From Actinomycetota bacterium (GTDB taxonomy: Bacteria > Actinomycetota > Thermoleophilia > Gaiellales > Gaiellaceae), in the NCBI GenBank assembly GCA_013812265.1, contig JACCTQ010000234.1, positions 1 through 26,171 on the forward strand: a DNA stretch of 26,171 bases, in the 5' to 3' direction. Below, piece by piece: positions 1-7,370 of this stretch (its first letter is position 1; the number at the start of each line of letters is the position of its first letter). The notes beneath the pieces are model-generated. The model did no database searches and was not told the DNA's origin. It saw only the letters and a program-made list of their open reading frames with translations. Made by a program: the position numbers and the translations under genes.

Positions 1-14
1 CCAGCGGATCCGCG

Positions 15-1178
15 TTGCTTAGGGGCCTGTCCGCCCTTCCTCGTCGAGTCTCGGGCGTTCGCGCGGCTGCGCTCGTGCCCGCGGCAGCGCTCTTCTTCGC
101 CGCGCCGGTCGGCTTCGCGGGGCCACCGAAGGTCGACGCCACAGCTGTCTTCGTTCAGAACGGGTCGAACGGCGAGGTGCTCTTTCGCCACCGAGAGCGT
201 GCGCGGGTTCCGATCGCAAGCATCACCAAGCTCATGACGGTGCTCGTCGCGCTCGAGCGAACGTCGCTCACGGATCTCGTCACCGTGCCCGCATCCGCGA
301 CGCTCGCGGGAGGCTCCACGATCAACCTGCGCCCGGGTGAGCAGTTGACCGTCCGAGACCTCGTCGAAGCGGCGCTCATTCAGAGCGCGAACGATGCTGC
401 TGGAGCTCTTGCGGCGCACGTGGGCGGGGGAAGCCAGGGGCGCTTCGTGAGCCTCATGAACGAACGTGCACGCCAGCTCGGGCTCACCGACACCCGCTTC
501 GTGCGGCCGGACGGCCTCGACGTGCCCGGCCACGTCTCGAGCGCGCGGGACGTCACGAGACTGGCGCGGATCGCGATGCAGCAGCCGGTCGTCCGGCAGA
601 TCGTGCGACGGCGGTCCGACACCATCGCCGGTGGCCGCACGCTGCACACCTGGAACGATCTGCTGGCGAGCTTTCCGGGTGTGCTCGGAGTGAAGACCGG
701 TCACACTGCCGCAGCGGGCTGGTCGCAGGTCGCGGCCGCCCGCGGGCCGGGCTTCACGATCTACGCCACCCTGCTCGGCGGCCCTTCCCGCAGTGAGCGC
801 AACGAGGACCTGGCCGGTCTGCTGACGTGGGCGCTCGCGCGCTACCGGCCCGTGGCCCTGGTGACGGCTGGTCGTGTATACGCCCGCACGGAGACGGCGT
901 ACGGACGTGCCCCGGTGCCGCTCGTCGCCACTCGCCCGCTCGTGCGCGTGGTGCGTGTCGATCGTTCTCTGCGCGAGCGTGTGATCGCCCAGGCGTTCGT
1001 GGCGCTGCCGGTCACCCGGGGCCAGCGCCTCGGCGAGATCAGGATCTACGAGGGCTCGCGCCTGCTGGGATCCCGTCCGCTCGTGGCGGCCCGGTCCGCC
1101 TCCCGCCCGGGGGTCGGGGGTAGGGTGGCGTGGTACACCGAAGAGGTTCTCGAGCGCATGGGGGGTTGGATCGGCTGA
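15..1178 (+). CDS. D-alanyl-D-alanine carboxypeptidase (serine peptidase family S11)
   Basis: Penicillin-binding-protein-type carboxypeptidase that trims the terminal D-Ala from peptidoglycan stem peptides outside the membrane. All three family motifs are visible: SxxK as S69-I-T-K72 (nucleophile and base), SxN as S124-A-N126, and KTG at 227-229. A signal sequence is expected in the first ~36 residues: Arg-rich start (PRRVSGVR), hydrophobic run AAALVPAAALFFAA, then a small-residue cleavage region. The C-terminal ~120 residues after the catalytic domain resemble the beta-rich PBP5_C domain, but more weakly. The first in-frame start is TTG at 15. The frame stays open to the left edge, so the real start may lie just outside the window. 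The PfkB kinase follows after 9 bases, suggesting co-transcription. The family call is secure; the paralogue (dacB, dacC or dacF type) cannot be told. Confidence 0.93.
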   Translation: MLRGLSALPRRVSGVRAAALVPAAALFFAAPVGFAGPPKVDATAVFVQNGSNGEVLFRHRERARVPIASITKLMTVLVALERTSLTDLVTVPASATLAGGSTINLRPGEQLTVRDLVEAALIQSANDAAGALAAHVGGGSQGRFVSLMNERARQLGLTDTRFVRPDGLDVPGHVSSARDVTRLARIAMQQPVVRQIVRRRSDTIAGGRTLHTWNDLLASFPGVLGVKTGHTAAAGWSQVAAARGPGFTIYATLLGGPSRSERNEDLAGLLTWALARYRPVALVTAGRVYARTETAYGRAPVPLVATRPLVRVVRVDRSLRERVIAQAFVALPVTRGQRLGEIRIYEGSRLLGSRPLVAARSASRPGVGGRVAWYTEEVLERMGGWIG

Positions 1179-1187
1179 GGTGAGCGC

Positions 1188-2165
1188 GTGATCGTCACTG
1201 TGACCGTGAACGCGGCCGTCGACCGCACGCTCACGGTCCCGAATTTTCAGCGCGGGCACCGCCACCGCGCGAGTGACAGCCTCACCCTCGCCGGCGGCAA
1301 GGGCATCAACATCGCGCGCGCGCTGAAGGAGCTCGGCGTCCCTGTCGTGGCCACCGGGTTCGCAGGTGGGCGTACGGGCACTCGAATCGTCGAGGAGCTG
1401 ACCAGCGAGGGCATTCTGAACGACTTCGTTCGCATCGGAGACGAATCCAGGACGTCCACGGCGGTCGTCGACCGCATGGCCGGGACGTTCACGGAGATCA
1501 ATGAATGGGGGCCGTACGTGCAGGCCGACGAGCTCCTGGTGCTCCGCGAGAAGATTCTCTACCTCGCGCGCGGGGCGACGATCGTCGTCTTCGCCGGAAC
1601 GCTGCCCCGCGGTGTCTCGGAGAGCTTCTACGCGGAAGCGATTCGCGACCTCAATCGTCTCGGCGTGCAGACCGTTCTGGACGGCGAGGGCGAGTCCCTC
1701 AGGCTCGGAACCGAGGCAGAGCCGTTTCTGGTCTCGCCGAACCAGCGCGAGGCCGAAGGCCTGGTCGGACAGGAATTCCAGGACGAACAGGATTTCGTCG
1801 GCGCGCTAGATCGGATCGCCGAGATGGGAGCCCGCAACGTCCTCATCACCGAGGAGTCGGGCTGCTTCGCACTCATGCGCGAGGAGCGCGCGCTGCATCG
1901 GCTTCACGCCGTGGCGCCGCGGGTCGAGACAGTCTCGCCGTTGGGAGCGGGTGACGTGCTGCTCGCCGGGTTCCTGGCTGCCCGCTACGCAGGCCGACCT
2001 ATCGAAGACGCGCTGCGCGGCGCCGTCGCGGCCGGTACGGCGGCGACGCTGGAGGTGGGCGCGGGCCGCTTCGCAGGACGCGAGCTCGGGTCCCTAACGG
2101 CTGCTGTCGAGGTGCTGGACCTCGAGCCCGTGGCCGCGGGCGCTGAAGCCCACCCGGCTCGGTGA
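1188..2165 (+). CDS. PfkB-family sugar kinase, 1-phosphofructokinase-like
   Basis: A 325-residue ribokinase-fold (PfkB) kinase. The first signature is LAGGKGINIARAL (around 34-46) and the second is the anion-hole and catalytic loop PLGAGDVLLAGF (251-262), with D256 as catalytic base. SPNQREAE (183-190) matches the N..E nucleotide and metal segment of the family. The N-terminus VTVNAAVDRTL and the spacing resemble 1-phosphofructokinases, hexose kinases and tagatose-6-phosphate kinases (FruK/LacC group) rather than ribokinase. There is no PTS gene nearby to confirm fructose-1-phosphate as substrate, so specificity is inference. The start is GTG at 1188, preceded by GAGGTGAG (1178-1185) close to the start. 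A small hairpin followed by five T residues overlaps the stop codon, so the unit probably ends here. Confidence 0.88.
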   Translation: MIVTVTVNAAVDRTLTVPNFQRGHRHRASDSLTLAGGKGINIARALKELGVPVVATGFAGGRTGTRIVEELTSEGILNDFVRIGDESRTSTAVVDRMAGTFTEINEWGPYVQADELLVLREKILYLARGATIVVFAGTLPRGVSESFYAEAIRDLNRLGVQTVLDGEGESLRLGTEAEPFLVSPNQREAEGLVGQEFQDEQDFVGALDRIAEMGARNVLITEESGCFALMREERALHRLHAVAPRVETVSPLGAGDVLLAGFLAARYAGRPIEDALRGAVAAGTAATLEVGAGRFAGRELGSLTAAVEVLDLEPVAAGAEAHPAR

Positions 2166-2173
2166 GGGTTTTT
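2149..2173 (+). terminator. Probable intrinsic terminator after the PfkB kinase
   Basis: CACC (2151-2154) pairs with GGTG (2161-2164) around loop CGGCTC. The stem extends past a bulged A by CC (2149-2150) with GG (2166-2167). One G and then TTTTT (2169-2173) follow. The right arm contains the stop codon of the kinase. The stem is short, so efficiency is uncertain. Confidence 0.5.
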
Positions 2174-2232
2174 CGAAGCGCGCTCGCCAGAGAATTGACC
2201 GCCGCACGCGGTCGATTGTCAGGTCGCCTTGG

Positions 2233-2333
2233 TAGGATCGGTCTCAGTTGAGAGGCGAAGCACGAGCGGTACTCGAGCCCAGGCGACCCGGTGGCGCCTG
2301 GGTTTCGTGCATTAAGGGCCTGTCCACAGGGCC
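2233..2333 (+). promoter_or_regulatory. Putative -10 box and two-hairpin leader of guaB
   Basis: TAGGAT at 2233-2238 fits an actinobacterial -10, but no good -35 lies at the right spacing. Downstream is a nested stem: GCACGA (2260-2265) pairs with TCGTGC (2305-2310), enclosing CCCAGGCG (2278-2285) paired with CGCCTGGG (2295-2302) around loop ACCCGGTGG. A second hairpin, GGCCTG (2317-2322) with CAGGGCC (2327-2333, one bulged G), ends two bases before the GGAGGA Shine-Dalgarno (2335-2340). GTGG in the first loop (2291-2294) is complementary to CCAC (2324-2327) of the second. I do not recognise a known riboswitch class. Confidence 0.45.
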
Positions 2334-2347
2334 TGGAGGAACTGCCC

Positions 2348-3859
2348 GTGGGGCTTGAGCTCGGGCAAGTGGAGCTCGAGCGACTCGTCGCACTCGACGA
2401 GAAGCTCGCCCGTGAGGGACTCACCTTCGACGATGTGCTGCTCGTGCCGGCCGAGTCGGATGTCCTCCCCGGCGACGTGTCCACGCGGGGCCGCCTGACG
2501 CGCGGAATCTCGCTCGAAATCCCGATTGCCTCCGCCGCGATGGACACCGTGACCGAGGCAGCGATGGCGATCGCGCTCGCCCGCGAGGGCGGTATCGGCG
2601 TGATCCACCGCAACCTGTCCATCGAGGCGCAGGTAGCCGAAGTCGACAAGGTCAAGCGCTCCGAGGCGGGCATGATCGTCGAGCCGGTCACGCTGCGGCC
2701 CGACAACCGAGTGGCCGACGCGCTTCATCTGATGGCCACCTACCACATCTCCGGCGTCCCCATCACGGACGAGTCGGGCCTGCTCGTCGGCATCCTCACC
2801 AATCGTGACCTGCGCTTCGAGCGTGACACGGCCCAGCCGGTCTCCGCGCTCATGACCAGTCGCGACCTGGTCACCGTTCCGGTCGGGACGACGCTGGAGC
2901 AGGCGAGCGCGGTCCTGCACCGCACCAAGGTCGAGAAACTGCCGGTGGTCGACCCCGACGGACGGCTCAAGGGTCTCATCACGGTCAAGGACATCCAGAA
3001 GCGGATCCAGCACCCGCTGGCGACGAAGGACGACCGCGGCCGCCTGCGCGCCGCCGCAGCGGTGGGCGTGGGTTCCGAGGGGCTGGAACGAGCCGAGGCG
3101 CTGGTGGAGGCAGACGTCGACGCGCTGGTCGTCGACACCTCGCACGGGCATTCGCGCGGCGTCCTCGAGACCGTACGCGCGATCAAGGAGCGCTGGGACG
3201 TGCCGGTGGTCGCCGGCAACATCGCCACCGCAGCTGCGACCGAAGCGCTGATCGAGGCGGGCGCGGATGCCGTCAAGGCCGGCATCGGCCCGGGCGCCAT
3301 CTGCACGACCCGGGTCGTTACGGGGGTTGGTGTTCCTCAGATCACCGCCGTCTACGACTGCGCCCGCGCTGCGGCCCGGTATGACATCCCGGTGATCGCC
3401 GACGGAGGTATGCAGACCTCGGGCGACATTGCGAAGGCGGTCGCGGCCGGCGCCGACTGCGTGATGTTGGGGGGGCTTCTGGCCGGAACCGACGAGACGC
3501 CGGGCGAGATCGTGCTGCGCCAGGGCGAACGGTTCAAGGAGTACCGCGGCATGGGCTCGCTCGGCGCCATGAAGGCGCGCTCCTACTCGAAGGACCGCTA
3601 CTTCCAGGCGGAGGTCGAGGAGGCCGGCAAGCTGATCCCCGAGGGCATCGAAGGGCGCGTGCCCTACAAGGGCGCGCTCCGGGACGTCGTGCACCAGCTC
3701 GTCGGGGGTCTCCGGCAGGCGATGGGCTACTGCGGTACGCCGACGATCGGGGATCTGAAGCGCGCCACTTTTGTGCGCGTCACCGGAGCGGGTTACCGCG
3801 AGAGCCACCCGCACGACGTCGCCATCACGAAAGCAGCTCCGAACTACCATCCCCGCTGA
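2348..3859 (+). CDS. guaB: Inosine-5'-monophosphate dehydrogenase
   Basis: NAD-dependent oxidation of IMP to XMP, the first committed step to GMP. The TIM-barrel begins with LTFDDVLLVPA. A CBS-pair (Bateman) insert spans about residues 95-220. The catalytic loop GIGPGAICTTR carries the nucleophilic Cys (C319 from this start). The flap contains EGIEGRVPYKG with the Arg-Tyr that activates water, and the tail ESHPHDVAITKAAPNY is typical. The in-frame GTG at 2291 would add 19 residues with no homologous look and lies inside the leader hairpin. GTG 2348 has GGAGGA at 2335-2340, seven bases upstream, and gives 503 residues, the usual family length, so I chose it. GTG 2369 is a less likely alternative. 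The stop overlaps the guaA start as TGATG, indicating translational coupling. Confidence 0.97.
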   Translation: MGLELGQVELERLVALDEKLAREGLTFDDVLLVPAESDVLPGDVSTRGRLTRGISLEIPIASAAMDTVTEAAMAIALAREGGIGVIHRNLSIEAQVAEVDKVKRSEAGMIVEPVTLRPDNRVADALHLMATYHISGVPITDESGLLVGILTNRDLRFERDTAQPVSALMTSRDLVTVPVGTTLEQASAVLHRTKVEKLPVVDPDGRLKGLITVKDIQKRIQHPLATKDDRGRLRAAAAVGVGSEGLERAEALVEADVDALVVDTSHGHSRGVLETVRAIKERWDVPVVAGNIATAAATEALIEAGADAVKAGIGPGAICTTRVVTGVGVPQITAVYDCARAAARYDIPVIADGGMQTSGDIAKAVAAGADCVMLGGLLAGTDETPGEIVLRQGERFKEYRGMGSLGAMKARSYSKDRYFQAEVEEAGKLIPEGIEGRVPYKGALRDVVHQLVGGLRQAMGYCGTPTIGDLKRATFVRVTGAGYRESHPHDVAITKAAPNYHPR

Positions 3860-5442
3860 TGGCCCAGGCCGCTGAGCTTCAGGCGGAGCGGGGACGGGCG
3901 CTCGAGGAGCGGCCGGTGCTGGTCATCGATCTGGGCGGCCAGTACTCGCAGCTGATCGCGCGCCGCGTGCGCGAGTGCCGCGTGTACTCCGAGCTCGTCG
4001 AGCACGACATCACGCCCGAGGCAGTGGCCGCCCGCAACCCGCTGGCGATCGTGTTGAGCGGTGGACCAGCGTCCGTGTATGCGGACGGCGCGCCGCGGGT
4101 CGATCCCGACCTGTTCGAGCTCGGCGTCCCAACCTTCGGCATCTGCTACGGAATGCAGCTCATGGCGCAGGAGCTCGGCGGACGCGTCGACCGCACCGGC
4201 GTATCGGAGTTCGGCCGGACGGAGCTCCGCGCCGAGGAAAGCGCGCTGTTCGCAGGTCTACCCAGCGAGCTGACGTGCTGGATGAGCCATCGCGACTCGG
4301 TCGTCGCACCGCCGGCCGGCGCGCGCGTGGTGGCCGGCTCCCCGTCGACCCCGATCGCAGCGTTTGAGGATCACGAGCGGCTCGTGTACGGCGTGCAGTT
4401 CCACCCGGAGGTCGTTCACACTCCGTATGGACACGATCTGCTGAAGAACTTCCTCTACCGCGTGGCCGGGGCGAGTCCCACCTGGACGGCGACTGCGGTG
4501 ATCGAGGAGCAGGTCGAGCGCATCCGGGCGCAAGTGGGTGGTGACCAGGTGCTGTGCGCGCTCTCGGGCGGCGTGGACTCCGCCGTCGCCGCTCTGCTCG
4601 TGCACCGCGCCGTCGGCGAGCAGCTGACCTGCGTCTTCGTCGACCACGGCCTGCTCCGCAAGGAGGAGGCAGTCCAGGTGGTCGAGACCTTTCACGGCCA
4701 CTTCCACGTCCCTCTCGTGCACGTTCGCGCGGAGGAGCGCTTTCTCGCACGCCTTGCAGGGGTCGCGGATCCAGAGGAGAAGCGCACGCGCGTCGGAGAG
4801 GAGTTCATCCGCGTCTTCGAGGCGGAGGCACGGCGTCTGGGACACGTTCCCTATCTCGTGCAGGGGACGCTCTACTCGGACGTAATCGAGTCGGGAGGTG
4901 GTGCGGGCAACGGAGTGGCGGCCAAGATCAAGTCGCACCACAACGTGGGTGGCCTTCCGGCAGAGATGGACATGGAGCTCGTCGAGCCGCTGCGCCTGCT
5001 GTTCAAGGACGAGGTGCGCCGAGTCGGTGAGGAGCTGGGGCTGCCGGAGCGGATGGTCTGGCGCCAACCGTTCCCCGGGCCCGGCCTCGCCATCCGCATC
5101 GTCGGCGAGGTGACCGGGGAGCGGCTCGAGATCCTGAGAGAAGCGGATGCCATACTCCAGGAGGAGATACGGCGGGCAGGGCTCTACCGGGAGCTCTGGC
5201 AGAGCTTCGCCGTCCTTCCGGCCATTCGCTCGGTGGGCGTCCAGGGCGACGAGCGGACGTATGCCTACCCGATCGTGATTCGGGCCGTCACGTCCGAGGA
5301 CGCGATGACGGCCGACTGGGCGCGGCTTCCCTACGACCTCCTGGAGACGATCTCGAGCCGGATCATCAACGAGATCCCAGGCGTGAACCGCGTCGTACTC
5401 GACATCTCCTCCAAGCCGCCAGCCACGATCGAGTGGGAATGA
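3859..5442 (+). CDS. guaA: GMP synthase (glutamine-hydrolysing)
   Basis: Amidates XMP to GMP using ATP and glutamine. The N-terminal class I glutamine amidotransferase domain (about 20-205) has the nucleophile elbow GICYGMQLM with C96, and QFHPEV with H182 and E184 completing the triad. The ATP-pyrophosphatase domain carries the P-loop SGGVDS at 236-241. The C-terminal dimerisation domain ends in the conserved KPPATIEWE. Length 527 is slightly above the usual ~515 because of an N-terminal extension of about 18 residues (QAAELQAERGRALEERP). The start ATG shares one base with the guaB stop, so the two sequential enzymes are made from one message. The stop codon overlaps the next start as ATGA. 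Confidence 0.97.
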   Translation: MAQAAELQAERGRALEERPVLVIDLGGQYSQLIARRVRECRVYSELVEHDITPEAVAARNPLAIVLSGGPASVYADGAPRVDPDLFELGVPTFGICYGMQLMAQELGGRVDRTGVSEFGRTELRAEESALFAGLPSELTCWMSHRDSVVAPPAGARVVAGSPSTPIAAFEDHERLVYGVQFHPEVVHTPYGHDLLKNFLYRVAGASPTWTATAVIEEQVERIRAQVGGDQVLCALSGGVDSAVAALLVHRAVGEQLTCVFVDHGLLRKEEAVQVVETFHGHFHVPLVHVRAEERFLARLAGVADPEEKRTRVGEEFIRVFEAEARRLGHVPYLVQGTLYSDVIESGGGAGNGVAAKIKSHHNVGGLPAEMDMELVEPLRLLFKDEVRRVGEELGLPERMVWRQPFPGPGLAIRIVGEVTGERLEILREADAILQEEIRRAGLYRELWQSFAVLPAIRSVGVQGDERTYAYPIVIRAVTSEDAMTADWARLPYDLLETISSRIINEIPGVNRVVLDISSKPPATIEWE

Positions 5443-5798
5443 GCGTGCGAGGCCAGGTCCCTCTCGCTATCTGGGGCTACGTGGCCGCGCTCGCGCTCCA
5501 GCACGCGTACGTCGCTCTGCCCGGCGACTCTGTCGAGCACGGTGGCGGGGTGAGTTACTGGCTCGTCCTCAGCGCGGTCCTGGTTCTCTATCTGTTGCGC
5601 GGGTCGCCCACCGCATGGGTCATTGCGTTGGGGCTTGACGTGCTCGGCGTACTGGCTCTCCTGCTGGTGGCCGTTTACGAGGCTTCCCTGGCGGTCATGT
5701 TCGTGCTCGCCGTCGTTAGGCTGGCGCTTCTGCTCGCCCGGTCGTCCCGTGACTGCATAGGCGCCAGAGGCGGCCACAGCCTGCAAGCGGGAGCGTAG
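5439..5798 (+). CDS. Small membrane protein of unknown function, paralogue of the next gene
   Basis: A 119-residue protein with about three or four hydrophobic segments (near 8-26, 37-53, 58-78 and 82-98) and no recognised domain. The ATG at 5439 overlaps the guaA stop as ATGA, which makes it the natural start and puts the gene in the guaBA message. The segment LYLLRGSPTAWVIALGLDVLGVL resembles LLLLRGSRVGWWIAFVPAVFGVL of the following gene at matching topology, so the two are probably a tandem duplication. Function is unknown. Being co-translated with guaA does not by itself imply a role in purine metabolism. Confidence 0.72.
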   Translation: MSVRGQVPLAIWGYVAALALQHAYVALPGDSVEHGGGVSYWLVLSAVLVLYLLRGSPTAWVIALGLDVLGVLALLLVAVYEASLAVMFVLAVVRLALLLARSSRDCIGARGGHSLQAGA

Positions 5799-5815
5799 GC
5801 CGGTCTCGAGCCCGG

Positions 5816-5821
5816 TACGAT
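5816..5821 (+). promoter_or_regulatory. Putative -10 box for a leaderless transcript
   Basis: TACGAT fits TANNNT and ends seven bases before the ATG at 5829, so transcription would begin at or next to the start codon. The -35 position (around 5793-5798) is weak. No Shine-Dalgarno precedes the ATG, which agrees with a leaderless message. Confidence 0.45.
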
Positions 5822-5828
5822 CTCGACA

Positions 5829-6233
5829 ATGCGAGGGCGCCTGAGCCGGTTCCGCACCAGCGGTGATGCACGCGTTCTGATCGCTCTCTATGGCGTCGCG
5901 TCCGCCGCGGCGCTCGGCTGGATCAAGGTGGCACCCGGCTATCCCACGAACCGGGCTTCCGTGTGGACTGCCCTGGCGACGCTCGCCGCCACGCTCCTAC
6001 TTCTGCTGCGCGGGTCGCGGGTCGGGTGGTGGATTGCTTTCGTCCCTGCTGTCTTCGGCGTCTTGATCGGCGCCCTTGGGACGCCGTTCGGCGACGGGGC
6101 GACGCTCGGTTTCGATGTGAAGTTCTTCCTCCTCTTCCTGCTCGAGCTGGTCGCCGTCCTCACCTTGTTGGCGCCGGCGCTCGAGCGGCACGTGGGCCAC
6201 CAGCACGCTCGCGCGGCCGGCTCCCCTGCCTGA
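5829..6233 (+). CDS. Small membrane protein of unknown function, paralogue of the preceding gene
   Basis: A 134-residue protein with four likely membrane segments (near 15-35, 43-60, 67-85 and 95-117) and a His-containing hydrophilic tail (LERHVGHQHARAAG). The middle region shares the pattern LLRGS-x3-W-x-IA-x6-GVL with the gene upstream; outside that, similarity is low. The ATG at 5829 has no Shine-Dalgarno but has a -10-like TACGAT seven bases upstream, so it may be transcribed separately as well as by read-through from guaBA. It converges on the PLD-fold gene with a 15-base gap. No known family is recognised. Confidence 0.72.
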   Translation: MRGRLSRFRTSGDARVLIALYGVASAAALGWIKVAPGYPTNRASVWTALATLAATLLLLLRGSRVGWWIAFVPAVFGVLIGALGTPFGDGATLGFDVKFFLLFLLELVAVLTLLAPALERHVGHQHARAAGSPA

Positions 6234-6248
6234 CCGCGAGCCAGTCCG

Positions 6249-7343
6249 TTACGCGTCGATCGTCGCCGGCCCGTAGAGCGCCCGCACGCCGTCGATATAC
6301 GTGGCCAGCCGCTCGGCCAGCGCGGCGTCGTGGATCTCGAGCACGTTCTCCGCGTTGCGCTCTCCCGAGCGCGAGAGGTTGAAGCTGCCGGCGAAGACGA
6401 CGTTGTCCGCGACGGTGACCTTGGCGTGCATGAAGTCGTGGAGACTGCCGTCGGGCCGCCAGGGTGTCGAAGGCTTGGCGGAGAAAGGCCCCCGCAGCAC
6501 GGTTTCCAGCAGAGGCAGCTTCCACGCGGCGTTCCCGTTCTCGCGCCACTGTCCGATAACGCCGTGCATCTGGGGTTGGTCGACGCAGCCGGCGACGTCT
6601 ACACGGCCCTCGGAGATGATCTGAGCCAGTGTCGCGAGCACCGGCGCCGTTGTGATCACGGGGGAGCAGATGCGCACCTTCCGGGCTCGCCCGATCGCCT
6701 TGGCGATCCGGTGCGAGAGCGGCTCTCCGTGGCCGGGCGTGAACCATGTGCGCACCGCCTTGCCCGAGACATCGAGCGGTACCGGCTTCACGAACCCGCT
6801 TTGCTCGACGGCTCCGGTCGTCCATAGCTCCTCGAAGTTCTCGGCGAACCGTGCAGCCACGGCGTCCGACTGCACGACCATGACGACGTTCTCCTGGCGC
6901 GACCACGAGTCGTCCGTCCAGTTCATCGATCCGGTCCAGACGGCTTCGCTATCTCGAACCACGTACTTGTGGTGCATGAGGTCGGGGACGCCAGCGATCG
7001 CCCGCTCCGGTACGCCGAGCGATCGGATCAGCACCGTGTCCGGCTCGGGCGGCGGTGGAACGGGGATCGGATTCCGGTGATCGACGTTGTACATCACTCG
7101 CACCTTGACCCCGCGTTCGCTGGCCGCCCTGAGGGCGTCGGTGACTACCCGGCGCGGCCCGGCGCTGAGATGGAAGTCGTACTGGGCCAGATCGAGTGCA
7201 GTTCGGGCTGGGGCCACGAAGTCGGCTATCGCCGTGGCGATGTCGAGCGGCGCCTGTCCGCCGTCCGTGAGGGTTCGTACCTGGATCACGAACCGATCTT
7301 GCCCGATCGTGGCCGCACGTAACGTCTCGAGCATCGTCCCCAC
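6249..7343 (-). CDS. Phospholipase D-fold protein with two HKD motifs
   Basis: A 364-residue protein with two complete PLD catalytic motifs: HHKYVVRD (H124, K126, D131) followed by GSMNW, and HAKVTVAD (H306, K308, D313) followed by GSFNLS. Members form a covalent phosphohistidine and act on phosphodiester bonds of lipids or nucleic acids. The pair in one chain would form one active site. No signal peptide or membrane segment is visible, so it looks cytoplasmic. Pro-rich PIPVPPPPEP near 92-101 is a likely surface loop. The start is either GTG at 7343 or, three codons in, ATG at 7334, which has GGGGA just upstream. Only 27 bases separate it from the divergent MFS gene, so the promoters must overlap. 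Substrate cannot be told from sequence. Confidence 0.85.
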   Translation of the reverse strand: MGTMLETLRAATIGQDRFVIQVRTLTDGGQAPLDIATAIADFVAPARTALDLAQYDFHLSAGPRRVVTDALRAASERGVKVRVMYNVDHRNPIPVPPPPEPDTVLIRSLGVPERAIAGVPDLMHHKYVVRDSEAVWTGSMNWTDDSWSRQENVVMVVQSDAVAARFAENFEELWTTGAVEQSGFVKPVPLDVSGKAVRTWFTPGHGEPLSHRIAKAIGRARKVRICSPVITTAPVLATLAQIISEGRVDVAGCVDQPQMHGVIGQWRENGNAAWKLPLLETVLRGPFSAKPSTPWRPDGSLHDFMHAKVTVADNVVFAGSFNLSRSGERNAENVLEIHDAALAERLATYIDGVRALYGPATIDA

Positions 7344-7370
7344 TCAACCTGCATCTGGCACGCTGGCGCG

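Noticed and set aside
2312..3850. Long open frame of about 512 codons on the minus strand opposite guaB.
   Set aside because: It mirrors a clear IMPDH gene, has biased Arg/Asp/His composition and no family motif; it is a GC-rich antisense artefact.
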